The position numbers were made by a program, and so were the translations under genes. From NCBI RefSeq assembly GCF_024166365.1, contig NC_064819.1, positions 165,234,793-165,298,792 on the forward strand: 64,000 bases of DNA, in the 5' to 3' direction. Below are positions 33,794 to 45,009 of this stretch, piece by piece. A model generated the notes under the pieces. It saw nothing but the letters and a program-made list of their open reading frames with translations. It made no database searches and was not told where the DNA came from. The number at the start of each line of letters is the position of its first letter. Positions within the stretch are counted from its first letter, which is position 1. The DNA comes from Elephas maximus indicus (taxonomy: Eukaryota; Chordata; Mammalia; Proboscidea; Elephantidae).

Positions 33794-34929
33794 TTCCTTC
33801 AATCTTCGATGTGAAGGAGCACAGCAACGCCTCAGGACCAGAAGCCAGCCACCCGGAGAGGCCTAGGAGCTACTTCACTGAGGACACTGACCCCACCAGG
33901 TGGGAGAAAAGCTCTAGCTTACAGGCAAGCCACAGAGAGAATGGGCTGTCTCCAACTCTTGTAGAATGAAATAAATGGATAAGGAATGGATTGCAAAAGA
34001 AGCTATTCAAATGTTCTTGCTCCTTTTTACTTTTCTCAGCTGGTGTTTGCCATGCAAAGGGTGAGAAGCTTGTTCCTTTTTTGTACATTGAAGGGTATTA
34101 ACGTTTTATGGAGAGGAGATGGATTGGTCTTTTTGAAGTGCTTGCTTTGCTATTTTCGCTCAAAGAAAGAAATCAGTTCCGCATTAAGCCGAGGCTCATG
34201 GTAGCCTGGGAGGCCAGAGGGACATCGTGTTTCCACTTTCTGAACTCAAGACTCACGGATAAGAAAAAGTCATGAGGTTACCTCAGGTTCGCTTAGAGCC
34301 ACTTGCAAATTAGTAGCTATAATTGGATCAAAGCTACCCAGCTGTTGTTTGTTGTTAAATGGGTACAGCAGGGAGAAGCCGTCTTGTCTCCAGCGGGACT
34401 GTCAGAGGGTAGGAAAAATGCCTCTGTCGGACTACAGACTAGACAATAATGAGGCAATCTCTCAGGCCTTAGACAGCTACAGTTTTTACTCAAACTTTCC
34501 AAATTTTTGTGCAATGAGAAAACTTGGGAAACCACTTCAAAAACACACCAATCCCTGACCATAAAAGAGGAAAGTGTCGTCTTCCATTGGGCTTTCTCGC
34601 CAGCACGCCTTCATGAAAGCTAAGCTTTAGCTGTGAATTTTAAGTTCTATGATGAGACACACACTCTTCCTGTGTTCTCTCCCACCCCCATTTTCTCCCT
34701 GAAAGCTCTCTGACCACTGCCAGCTTCCCACCACCTCTCCACCCCTCCTCCCCCCACACACACATACACATATCAATACTCTCACCATGGCAGTTTCATG
34801 GCTAACATTTGCTCCTGGGCTCAGAGCTACTGTTGCAGTCTAGGTTTTCCTAATACAGTCAAGGATCAGACACCCATCACTTTGATATATGCCCACAATT
34901 TCACCCTTAGCCAAATGACATTTCATCTT

Positions 34930-35060
34930 TATTGTGAAATAAAAAGTCTGACTTGTGACCTGGGTGACCTTGGGTAAGTCATTTAAAAATCTCTGAGCCT
35001 CAGTGTTTTCACCTGTCAAATGAGGATAATGAAGTTTGAGGGAAGAGCAAAGATGATAAC
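34930..35060 (+). repeat. MIR
   Basis: GTGACCTTGGGTAAGTCATT, TCTCTGAGCCTCAGTGTTTT and CACCTGTCAAATGAGGATAA are typical. Confidence 0.85.
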
Positions 35061-35065
35061 ATATA

Positions 35066-35100
35066 AGGTTGCAGGCAGGTTGCAGGCAGGTTGCAGGCAC
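35066..35100. repeat. Three-copy minisatellite
   Basis: GGTTGCAGGCA is repeated three times in tandem directly after a MIR. Identical units suggest a recent expansion. Confidence 0.9.
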
Positions 35101-36054
35101 TCTTCCCTTTGCCTGTATCCACAGTGATTAACTCCATGATCCATGAAGAACAATGGAGTCCTTCATATGTGCTAGGAATGGTATCCGACCAGAAATGCTT
35201 AGAGATGTTGAGGGCACACCACCAAATCTCAGCTATTTATATAAACGTAAGTGCTCAGCTGCTCAATTACATTATTATTTCAGCAGTACAGGAGTAAGTA
35301 ACAGGAAGGTGGGAAATGAATTGGAGGCATCATTATCCAAAACTTCACCCCTTCAAAAGGATTTTATTCACTGATGACATCTTGGCCAAAGAGCATTAAA
35401 GGGAGGAGAAGAGGAAATAATGATAAGTGATCACTGACATTTCCCCACTTTTCCTTCAGAACAGCTCCCTGTCCACCATAGTAGAAGGCTACCTCTGGGA
35501 CCTGAAGCCATATCATATCTGTAGAGTTAGAAAGCAATAAATTTCTGTTTCCTTTCTGGGCATCAGGACAGCATATTTTATAGTGGGCTACAGATGCTAA
35601 ATTATTAGAATCTCTGTTCAGATGTTCCTAATTTACATTGTCTGTGGCAAATAAAAAGATAAGTACAATCCATATTGGAAATGCATCCTACCATGATAAA
35701 TCTGTAGCCTTCCCTTTCTGGGTCTTCTCCACCTCATGGAATTTATATTGCAGTCATAATAATGTCAGGCCTACACTATGAATATCTTCCAGCTAATTAT
35801 GCCTAGATTTTAAAACGGTGTCCATTTATGAAGACAGTATTATGGTATTCTTGATTATACCCTAAATAATTCTGTAAACACAAAACATGCTGAATAATAT
35901 TGGAGTCCCACTAAAGAACTGCAATAAAAATAAAACTATCACATACATTCTGTTTGTTTTTCTTTTACAAAGAATGCTTTTGATGATATGCAACATACTT
36001 TAAAACACCCCTAAAGTAAATAAATAAATATTAATTCTGACTGCCATTTAACCC

Positions 36055-36087
36055 TGTTGTTGTTGTTAGGTGCTGTCCAGTCAAGAA
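36055..36087 (-). mobile_element. RTE tail scrap
   Basis: A very short match to the RTE 3' terminus: (TGT)n followed by TAGGTGCTGTCCAGTCAAGA. It may be an extremely truncated insertion or a SINE tail. Nothing else of the element is visible. Confidence 0.55.
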
Positions 36088-36204
36088 CAATGTCAAAATA
36101 ATAATAATCATAATAACCATAGTATTGATCTTAATAAATACTATTTATTGAGTGCTGAGCTAACTACGTCCTAGGTACTATGATTTCTCGCTATACAAAC
36201 ATTA

Positions 36205-38575
36205 CAGACATACCTCGGAGATATTGCAGGTTTGGTTGTAGACCACCACAGTAAAGCATGTCATATGAAGTTTTTGGTTTCTCAGGGCATATAAAAGTTA
36301 TGTTTACACTGTACTGCAGTCTATTACGTGTGTAATAGCACTATGTCTCAAAAACAATGTATATACCTTAATTGAAATATTTCATTGCTAAAAAATGCTA
36401 ACCATCATCTGAGCCTTCAGTTAACCGTAATCTTGCTGGTGGAGAGTCTTGCCTTGATGTTGATGTCTGCTAACTGATCAGTGTGGTAGTTGCTGAAGGT
36501 TGGGGGGGTAGCTGTGACAATTTCTTAAAATAAGACAACAATGAAGTTTGCCACATTGGTTGACTTTTGCTTTTACAAAGATTTCTCTGTAGAATGTGAT
36601 GCTGTTTGATAGCATTTTACCCATAGTAGAACTTCTTTCAAAACTGGAGCTGATCATCTCAAACCCTGCCTCTGCTTTACCAACTAAGTTTATGTGATAT
36701 TCTAAATCCTTTGTTGTAGTTTCAACAATGTTCACAGCATCTTTACCAGGAGTAGATTTCAACTCAAGAAACCACTTTATTTGCTCATTCATAAGATACA
36801 ACTCTTCATCTGTTAAAGTTTTATGAGATTGCAGCAATTCAGTCACATCTTCAGGATCCATTTCAAATTCTAGTTGTCTTACTATTTCCACCACATCTGC
36901 AGCTGCTTCCTCCACTGAAGTCTTGAACTCCTCAAAGTCATCCATGAGAGCTGGAATCAGCTTCTTCCAAACTCCTGTTAATATTGCTATTTTGACCTCC
37001 TGAATCACAAATGTTCTTAATGGCACCTAGAATGGTGAATCCTTTCCAAAAGATTTTCAATTTACTTTGCCCAGATCCATCAGAGGAATCACTATCTATG
37101 GCAGCTATAGACTTATGAAAAGTATTTCTTAAATAATAAGACTTGAAATTACTCAGAATTACTCCTTGATGCATGGGCTGCAGAATGGATATTGTGTTAG
37201 GAGGCATGAAAACAACATTAATCTACTTGTACTTCTCCAGCAGAACCCTTGGGTGACCAGGTGTATTATCAATGAGCAGTAATATTTTGAAAGGAATCTT
37301 TTTTCTGAGCAGTAGGTCTCAACAGTGGGCTTAAAATATTAGTGAACCATGTTGTAAACAGATGTGCTGTCATCCAGCCTTTTTGTTCCATTTATAGAGC
37401 ACAGTCAGAGTAAATTTAGCATTAAGTCTTAAGAGCCCTAGGATTTTTGGAATGGTAAATGAGCATTGACTTCAACTTCAAGTCACCAGCTGCATTAGCC
37501 CCCCAAAAGAGAGTCTGCCTGTCCTTTGAAGCTTTGAAGCCAAGCACTGACTTCTCCTCTCCAGCTATGAAAGTCCTAGATGACGTCTTCTTCCAACAGA
37601 AGATTGTTTTGTCTGCACTGAAAATCTGTTGCTTAGCGTAGCTGCCTTCATCAATTAGCTTAGCTGGATCTTCTGGAGAACTTCCTGCAGCCAAACATCA
37701 GCGCTTGCTGCTTCACCGTGCACTTTTATGTTAAGGAGATGGCTTCTTTCCTTAAACTTCAGGAACCAACTTTTGCTAGCTTCAAATTTTCTTCTGCAGT
37801 TTCCTTGCCTCTCTCAGCTTTCGTAGAATTGAAGACAGTTAGAGCCTTGCTCTGGATTAGGCTTTGGTTTAAGGGAATATTGTAGCTGGTTTTGTCTCTA
37901 TCTAGACCACTAAAACTTTCTCCATATCAGCAATGAGGCTGTTTCACTTTCTCAGCATTCATGTTCACTGGAGGAATACTTTTAATTTCCTTCGAGAGCT
38001 TTTTCTTTACATTCACAACTTGATTAACTTGGCTAGCTTTCAGCCTATCAGCTTTCGATATTTCTTCCTCACTAAGCTTAATCATTTCTAGCTTTTGATT
38101 TACAGTGAGAGGCGTGTGACTATTCCTTTCTGTTGAACACGTAGAAGCCATTGTAGGGTTCTTAATTGGCCTAATCTCAATATTATCATGTCTCAGGGAA
38201 TAGGGAAGCCCAAGCAGAAGGAGAGAAAAGGGGTAACGACCAGTCAGTGGAGCAGTCAGAATACACACAACATTTATCAATTAAGTTCACCATCTTATAT
38301 GAACACGATTCTTGGCTTCCCAAAACAATTACAATAGTAACAGCAAAGATCACTGATCATAGATCACCATAACAGATATAATAATAATGAAAAAGTGTGA
38401 AATATTGTGAGAATTACCAAAATGTGACACAGAGACATGAAGCAGGCACAAGCTATTGTAAAAATGGTGCTGATAGACTTGTTCGACAAAGGGTTGCCAC
38501 GAAACTTCAATTTGTAAAAAACTCAATATCTACAATGGGCAATAAAGTGAAGCACAATAAAACGAGGTATGCCCC
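36205..38575 (-). mobile_element. Tigger1 DNA transposon, nearly full length
   Basis: A pogo-like (Tc1/mariner superfamily) Tigger1 of about 2.37 kb. Its ends are CAGACATACCTCGGAGATAT and, inverted, AAAACGAGGTATGCCCC, with TA target dinucleotides at 36203-36204 and 38576-38577. The transposase lies on the minus strand and is broken by frameshifts. The N-terminus reads [16 protein letters not shown] with the helix-turn-helix region after it (38150-37930). The DDE domain shows [10 protein letters not shown] near 37620, LLIDN followed by GHP near 37270 (two of the catalytic aspartates), and QPMHQGVI near 37170, where the third catalytic aspartate is replaced by histidine. The C-terminal part follows to about 36480. 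Dead copy. Confidence 0.95.
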
Positions 38576-38599
38576 TATACTTTTATAAACCTTTTATCA

Positions 38600-38730
38600 T
38601 TCCTTTAAAGCAGGGGCTCTTGCCCCTTTCATGGTTGAAGATACTGAGACTGAAGGAGATCAAATACTTTGCTCAAGGTCATATTGCTAGTGTGATAAAG
38701 TGTGGATTAGCAAGACCTTGGCCTTGAGGT
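38600..38730 (-). repeat. MIR
   Basis: GGTTGAAGATACTGAGACTG and CTTTGCTCAAGGTCATATTG, with AGTGTGATAAAGTGTGGATT, match antisense MIR beside the Tigger1 end. Confidence 0.65.
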
Positions 38731-38734
38731 CACA

Positions 38735-41035
38735 TTTCGGCTGTTTGGCTCTATGAGTTCTCAGATTCCAAAAAAAAAAGAGGAAATGGCAGATATTTTC
38801 CCCAGTTAGGCTTCTAACTTGTCCTATCAACTTTCTCTTTTCTAAAAAGGCATATTAAGTGAGTCTTATTGGCAGTCTTAATAGCTGTAGTAGTATCATA
38901 ATGTAAATGGCCAAGATTCAGACTCTGACCAAGGCAAGATGTGTTGCTACACAAGGACACAATTGGACAACTTATAAGACCCTTTGCTAGTTGCTTTCCT
39001 CCTCTTGCTCCTGTCTGTCCAGCCTTGCTTTCCTTCACGCTTCGTGTTCACAGCTTCTCCACTAGAACAGTTTCCCAGAAAAGTGGCAGCAATAACAGGC
39101 TCCATCCTTTAAATATGGCTTTATAGAACTAAAGCAACTGGTGGTGCGACTTGGCTTTCTAAACTTTTCTTCTGACCTTATAAACCTTGATTTGGTTTCC
39201 AAAGCTTAATTCACATCTACTCTGTCTAAGCTTATGGTTCTGAAGAGCATATCTAGACCTACATCAAGTGGCAGAAGCCTGGGAATAGGGGGTGGAAGCA
39301 GGGTCATTACTCCTCTATCTGTAATGGTCACCTATACCTGTGGCATGAATCTAGGACAGTCCTATGGGTTGATTGGAAAGTGGATTGCTGGATTGAGAGC
39401 ACTTGGAATAAATGGATTTGATTTCATTCAAACGAACAATGCTAAACAGAGTGAAAAAAATTAATAACTAAGATACATCACATGTGCAGAGGATGATGAA
39501 ATGTAATTTACTCGTTTTGGCATACAAAAAGAAAGGCAAACCAAATTTCTCTGTAATTTAAATTTTAAAATCTGATGCTGTAAAAAACTGAAAGGTTAAT
39601 AGCTTATTAAAAGCTACATTTCCCCCCACAAAATAGTCTCAAGCCTTATTCAGTATAATTAAGTGATCTAGCAACTTCTACATAAAGCAACTTGAAATTG
39701 CGTGATATAGCCTCTGTGTTACCTCCACACCCCAGGACATCATCACAAACAAAACCTCACACTTAACAAAAAGAAAATGATTCCATGTGCTTTGGAGAAA
39801 ATTGGAAACATCAGTAGAGATCTGTGCAAACGGATTTCTTTTTTTTTCTGATCAATTATAATTTATAAAATAGGATTTGTCTGAAATGAATATTGCAAGG
39901 TTTGGGGTACGTTAATTTTTTTTAGTATTTAAAAGGGTTATATTCTTCAAATCCTTCACAGATTTTTTTTCCAGCGAATAAATGAAAAAGAAAATCCAGT
40001 TCAATTCACTTCCTCCACTATAGCACACTAGGACTTACTCATTTAAACCACAGACAATGTCCCCTCCAGTCTCCTCCTCCCCTGAGCCTGAATTGAGGGA
40101 GACTCTCTCAATGTATGCTCAGCCACCAGCTACCACAAGTCACTTAAGTAAACACAGAGGCACCTTGGTGAAAGCAATTGCATGGTCTGAATACCATCAA
40201 CTGACACTTCTATTCAGTGACCCTCTCAGGTCCCAGAAATGGTCTTTTCAAATTCCAGGTCTTGAGGTATTGATTTCAATCAGCAGCTTTTCCTAAGAGC
40301 ATCATTTCAAAAATAGCCCTGTCACAATTTCTACTATCTCATCTTAGTTTCATCTGGGCTTTGTATTCCTATTTGAAACCATTCAGTGAGATGACACCAG
40401 AGGGTTTTACTGAGGCATTGATTCAGCTTCATGCATAGGCAATAGAATTTACTCTCCTGTATATGAGAAAATATTAATATTTAAGTTTGGTGGAGGAAGA
40501 TTTCAGGTTAAAACAGTCCAGTTATTTATTTATTTTTTTACATTCGTTATTAAAACATAAAGCCAAAATTAGACAACACAGATCAGAAAATTCTCAAGCC
40601 TACTGCTGAACTGATGACTTAACAAATCAACTCTACCCTTTTGAGACTTAACAAATAAGGGATAGATTTAAAATGTATGTATTATATATATATATATGTA
40701 TGTGTGTGTGTGCATAACATATGGTTAAAGTAGGAAACAAGAAATGATGAAATATTAAAGAAACATAAATTTACTACTAATTGACCTAGCATCTATACTA
40801 TATTAAGTTTTTCTGAGGTTGTAATTATAAGCCACCTAACACACTTTTTTTTTAACACACGTCTATTTGATGACAGCGATCAAAAGAAGGCTGACTTTCA
40901 GTAGTTCATTTTGAAGGCTCAGAGTCACCCATAATCTTATTTGTTAGCAAGTTATTGGATTGCCCTGATAACTCTGCTGTGACAGATAAATTCAGGTTAT
41001 TTTTCTCTTCCAAAGGAAAAAGGAAGGGAGCTAAC
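38735..41035. other. No gene seen; largely repeat-free
   Basis: Apart from a TA/TG microsatellite I recognise no repeat. Possible regulatory DNA, but no direct evidence. Confidence 0.5.
40684..40713. repeat. TA/TG microsatellite
   Basis: ATATATATATATATG followed by TATGTGTGTGTGTG. Confidence 0.9.
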
Positions 41036-41039
41036 CTTA

Positions 41040-41345
41040 ATTACCTTCTTCTATGCTCCAAACACTGTAATAGCCTGTACACCATACATATGTTCTTTCA
41101 TTTAATCTTTACGTGGGCCCTTTACATAGGAGACCTTATGTCAGAACCATAAGCTTGGCAGAGTAGATATGAATTAAGTTCTGGAAACCAAATCAAGGTC
41201 TCAAATGTGAGAAGAACTGTTTAGAAAGCCAAGCTGCCCCTACCAGTTGCCTTAGTTGTGCAAGGCCATGTTTAAAACATCACATTGTACAAATAAATAA
41301 ACTAATATTAAGTAATCTGTCCACATTGTTAGTAAGAGGCTGAAT
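41040..41345 (-). repeat. MIR, fragmented
   Basis: CTATGCTCCAAACACTGTAA and TCTTTCATTTAATCTTTACG (41050-41120) with TAATATTAAGTAATCTGTCC near 41308 are scattered pieces of an antisense MIR. Confidence 0.5.
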
Positions 41346-41389
41346 TGAGATTTGAATATAGGTCTTCAAGCATAAATACATGCATAGCT

Positions 41390-41475
41390 TTAGCATCTAC
41401 TGTGTGCCAGATATATGTGAGGTACAGGCACACACAGCTGAGCAGTGTGTAGTTTCTGCCCTCAAAGAGCTTATA
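41390..41475 (+). repeat. L2-class or similar ancient repeat
   Basis: AGCATCTACTGTGTGCCAGA and CTGCCCTCAAAGAGCTTATA are diagnostic of the repeat core. Confidence 0.55.
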
Positions 41476-41559
41476 TTAAAAAAAAAAAAAACTGAAAATG
41501 TAGAGAAAAAAGATCTGAAATTAAGCATTAGCACACTGAGTACAGAAGCATATTAAAAT

Positions 41560-42640
41560 AGTAATTGGACTAAGCAGTTTTGGCCAGGGCTACAAAGACA
41601 TTCCAACATTAGGAAAGGAAATTAGGAATGAAACATGCTATCATCTTGAATGCTGAAAATGCATTTGATAAAATTCAACATCCACTATTGATTTTAAGAG
41701 CTTACTAATCTAGAAATCATAAAATAAATAAATGTAAATCCTGGAAATAATATCATTGTCTACCCAGAAAGTTCACACAATCAGTTAAAAACTATTAGAA
41801 ATCATGTGTCCAATAAATGTGGTTAGTATAAGATAAATATACCAAAATCAAACATTTTCCTGTACATGATCAATTCTAACATGGAAAAAAAAGTTATAGA
41901 AAAAAACCACGTTAATAGATCACAACATCATTAAAAAAAAAAAATTTTTTTTTTTTAAATACCTACAAATAAAGTTAACATGCAAGACCTATATGAAACA
42001 AACTATGAAACACTGTTAAAGAACAACAATCTCATACATTGTTGGGGGAGTTTCCACTGATATAACATCTTGGAGGGCACTTTGGCAGTGCCTATCAAAT
42101 CAGAAACTCTGGCAGCATAGTGTTTGAGGCTTCAGCTGCTAACCAAAAGGTCAGCAGTTTGAATCCACCAGGCGCTTCTTGGAAACCCTATGGAGCAGTT
42201 CTACTCTGCCCCGTAGGGTCACAATGAGTCAAAATCAACTCAACGGCAATGAGTTTGGTTTTGGTTTTTGGTATCAAATTTGAACATACCCTTTGACCTA
42301 GCAATATCACTTCCAGGAATCTATCCTATGAAACTTCAGTCACAGATGCAAAAGGATCTATTTACAGAGTTTATTGTATGTATTAAAAAATAATAATTTA
42401 AAAATGCAAACAAATAAATGTCCATCAAAGGAAGAATACATAAGGAAACTATGGCATGTCCATTCTATAAAATACCACGTATCCATTAAAGAAAATAAAG
42501 GAGACACATATGAACTTACATACAGGAATGCCCAAGATGTATTGTTGAATGAAAAAGAGATTCCAAAAGAATATGTATTTTCTTTATTACTGTACATATT
42601 TCTGCATTATGTCATTTTTTCAAATAGGCTATTATTTTTA
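41560..42640 (+). mobile_element. L1 fragment: ORF2 remnants and 3' end
   Basis: TGCATTTGATAAAATTCAAC (ORF2 AFDKIQ) near 41660 and AAGACCTATATGAAACAAAC (KDLYETN) near 41985 are reverse-transcriptase region remnants with large deletions between them. CATTGTTGGGGGAGTTTCC, CTTTGACCTAGCAATATCAC and TGTCCATCAAAGGAAGAATA belong to the 3' region. The AfroSINE at 42101-42271 interrupts it. Confidence 0.75.
42101..42271 (+). mobile_element. AfroSINE inside an L1 fragment
   Basis: A sense short-form copy: GAAACTCTGGCAGCATAGTG, CTGCTAACCAAAAGGTCAGC, TCTTGGAAACCCTATGGAGC, TCACAATGAGTCAAAATCAA, and a GTTTGGTTTTGG tail. The direct repeat TATCAAAT occurs at 42093-42100 and 42272-42279. Confidence 0.93.
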
Positions 42641-42719
42641 TAACTTAAAAAATTCCTACAACTCACAATACACATGGTAAATATTATAATAGAAATATGA
42701 GTGATGTACTGTGAGAGCC

Positions 42720-43110
42720 CAGAAAGGAAGTGCAAAAGTTACCCAAAGGGGATCAGAGGTAGCCTCAGACCTCATGTGAGAACTGTGTGCCTTGAAGGGT
42801 GAAGAGGAATTTCCCCAATGTACAATGGCTGTGGAACATTCCAAACAGAAAGAACAGCGTGTGCCAAGGCTTAGGGGAGTGAAAGGTATGACATGTTCCA
42901 GGAAGAGTAAAAAAAAACCAGTGTACCGGAAACCTGGAGGGTCTGGGCTAAACAAATAAATATGGGGTGGTTTGGGGTTCATTTGGGGAGCATATGGCAA
43001 GCTAAGGGATTTGGGTTCCATTCAGCTTCAGTGGGGACAAAAAGGGGCTTTTTAAGCAGATGAATGATGTAAATTCTTTAGAAAGGTGATCTGATCAAGA
43101 GTGTGAGAGA
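42720..43110 (+). repeat. Ancient mammalian repeat, family unresolved
   Basis: GTGTGCCAAGGCTTAGGGGA, GACATGTTCCAGGAAGAG, TAAGGGATTTGGGTTCCATT, AAGCAGATGAATGATGTAAA and GGTGATCTGATCAAGAGTG appear in an order common to an old interspersed repeat. Non-coding. Confidence 0.45.
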
Positions 43111-43538
43111 TATATAGAACAGGGGGAGTGCAGTTTGAGAGGAAAGAGAGAAATTTTGGAAAGAAAGTAAGGAATTCTAATTTGTGGTAGAGCCTCATTC
43201 AATGACAGGCTTAGATTTGGAGGAAAAAAAATTTTAAATGGTTCTGTCACGTAATACTGCTTATATATATGGAATGTGCATCAGAAAGGCAGATTTAGGG
43301 GTGAGTTGGGGGGAAAAGAGAGTTTAAGAGGGGTGGAGAAGCAGTGTTAATTCTCACCATAAGTCAGGAACTATACAAAGGTGTCACATATATCATTTCC
43401 TTTAATATACAAGTAATAGGTAAAAATCATCAACATGGATGAGACTCAGAATGATTACTGTTCAAGTCTTAATAACCTGAAGGGTGGAAATGAGTTGCTA
43501 CCCTCCCTCTAAGAAAAAAAAAAAGAAAGAAACATTTT

Positions 43539-43742
43539 GTTGTTGTTGTCAGTTGCTGTTGAGTTTATTTCGACTCATTGCAACCCCTTGCGTGCAGAGT
43601 AGAACTGCTCCATAAGATTTTCAAGGCTGTGACCTTTCAGAAGCAGATCATCAGGTCTGTTTTCCAAGGCATCTGTGGGTGGGTTTGAATCACCAACCTT
43701 TCGGCTAGTAGTTGAGCCATTAACTGTGCCACCCAGGGACTC
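43539..43742 (-). mobile_element. AfroSINE (long form)
   Basis: An antisense copy: TTGTTGTTGTCAGTTGCTGT, CAGAGTAGAACTGCTCC, TTCAGAAGCAGATCATCAGG, CAACCTTTCGGCTAGTAGTT, GTGCCACCCAGGGACTCC. Short imperfect direct repeats (AAACAT) flank it. Confidence 0.9.
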
Positions 43743-43884
43743 CCAAGGAAACATGAAGAGGCTATAATAGTGTTTTTAGAATCCAGAGTATTATCTTGGG
43801 TAGTACAAACCACAGAAGTTTTATTGTTGATATAGACTAAGATCAAATAACCTGACATACATCACCATTTGTGAGGGAGCATTT

Positions 43885-44025
43885 ATTCACTCATCTTAAT
43901 GCATATTTATCATGTCTGTATCATGTGTTGGGCACTGGTCTGGGTGCTGGAGCTAGAGATAGAGAGACATAGAGAACAGTCCTTGCATCAAGGGCTATTC
44001 TAGTTAATTAAGAAGCCTAGACAAA
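43885..44025 (+). repeat. L2-class or similar ancient repeat
   Basis: TTATTCACTCATCTTAATGC, GTTGGGCACTGGTCTGGGTG and AGAACAGTCCTTGCATCAAG preserve the same core. Confidence 0.5.
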
Positions 44026-44337
44026 CACACTAGATAGAGAGTGAGGGAGCTATGGTCAAGTTAGCCCCGAACATTGGGAATTCAGAAAAAATATGACTCC
44101 TGAGACAGAAGCGGTAGAGGGGCAGCTAAGGAGAGGCCATGAGACAGGAGCTCAAAGGAGTAGAGGGAATCACCTAGGGAAGTGGAGGAAGAGGGGAGGG
44201 GCAGCTAGGGTGAGCATCTTGAGTCAGGAGCTACACGTTTTCTGTCTGTATCCCTGAATGTCAGTGTATGGAGACACTGGGCAATGAGCGAAGGGGAAGT
44301 GAAAAACTGCATGACCATATTCTCAGAGGCCCATAGC

Positions 44338-44525
44338 ACCTATTGAGCATTTGCTGTATGCTGTGGGCTCTACAGGCCTTGTCTCGTTGAATGCTCACAA
44401 CAGTTTTTTAAAGCATGAATCCTTATCATCCCCCTTTTACAGAGGGAAGAACAGAGCTAGAGAGTCCAAAGTCACACCACTAGTTAGTTGCAGAGCAGGG
44501 ATTCAAACCCAGGTCTGAACCAGCA
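44338..44525 (-). repeat. MIR
   Basis: ATTGAGCATTTGCTGTATGC, GTTGAATGCTCACAACAGTT, CCCCCTTTTACAGAGGGAAG and AGAGCAGGGATTCAAACCCA. Confidence 0.85.
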
Positions 44526-44783
44526 TCTAAGTATGTATAAATTGATTATACTGCCTCTCTGACAAGACAAATCATGGGATCAGGAAATCATGAGTGCACC
44601 CAGGTGTTGGGAGGGAACTAATCATGTTGGAGAGTAGTGAGAGAGAATCAGATTGCAAGAATACTTAAATACCAAAAAAAAGGGGTTAGGATATTATTTG
44701 AAAGGCAATGAGGAGTTGATGATGACTTATGAGTACGGGCAAATATCATGAAAAAAAGTGTTTTTTTTATATATAGAAAAAAC

Positions 44784-45005
44784 ATCCCTGGGTGAAGCAA
44801 ACAGTTTGTGCTCAACTACTAGCCTAAAGATTGGTGGTTCGAACCCAGCAGCACCACAGAAAAAAGACCTGGTGATCTGCTTCCGTAAAAACTACAGCCA
44901 AGAAAACCCTATGGGACACAGTTCTGCTCTGTAACACATGGGATTGCCATGAGTCAGAATCTACTTGATGGCAATATATTTGGGGTTTTATTTGTTGTTG
45001 GGTTT
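44784..45005 (+). mobile_element. AfroSINE (long form)
   Basis: A sense copy: CATCCCTGGGTGAAGCAAAC, GATTGGTGGTTCGAACCCAG, ACCTGGTGATCTGCTTCCGT, CCATGAGTCAGAATCTACTT, with a GGGGTTTTATTTG tail. Confidence 0.9.
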
Positions 45006-45009
45006 TCGG

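Larger units (their letters stand above)
33794..36204. other. No gene seen
   Basis: Mostly unassigned. It holds one MIR, the three-copy minisatellite and an RTE tail scrap. A CA-rich patch lies near 34755. Confidence 0.5.

Noticed and set aside
36478..38280. Minus-strand frames as a domesticated transposase gene
   Set aside because: All fragments align in order to Tigger1 transposase but are frameshifted, lack a catalytic residue and lie between intact transposon ends.
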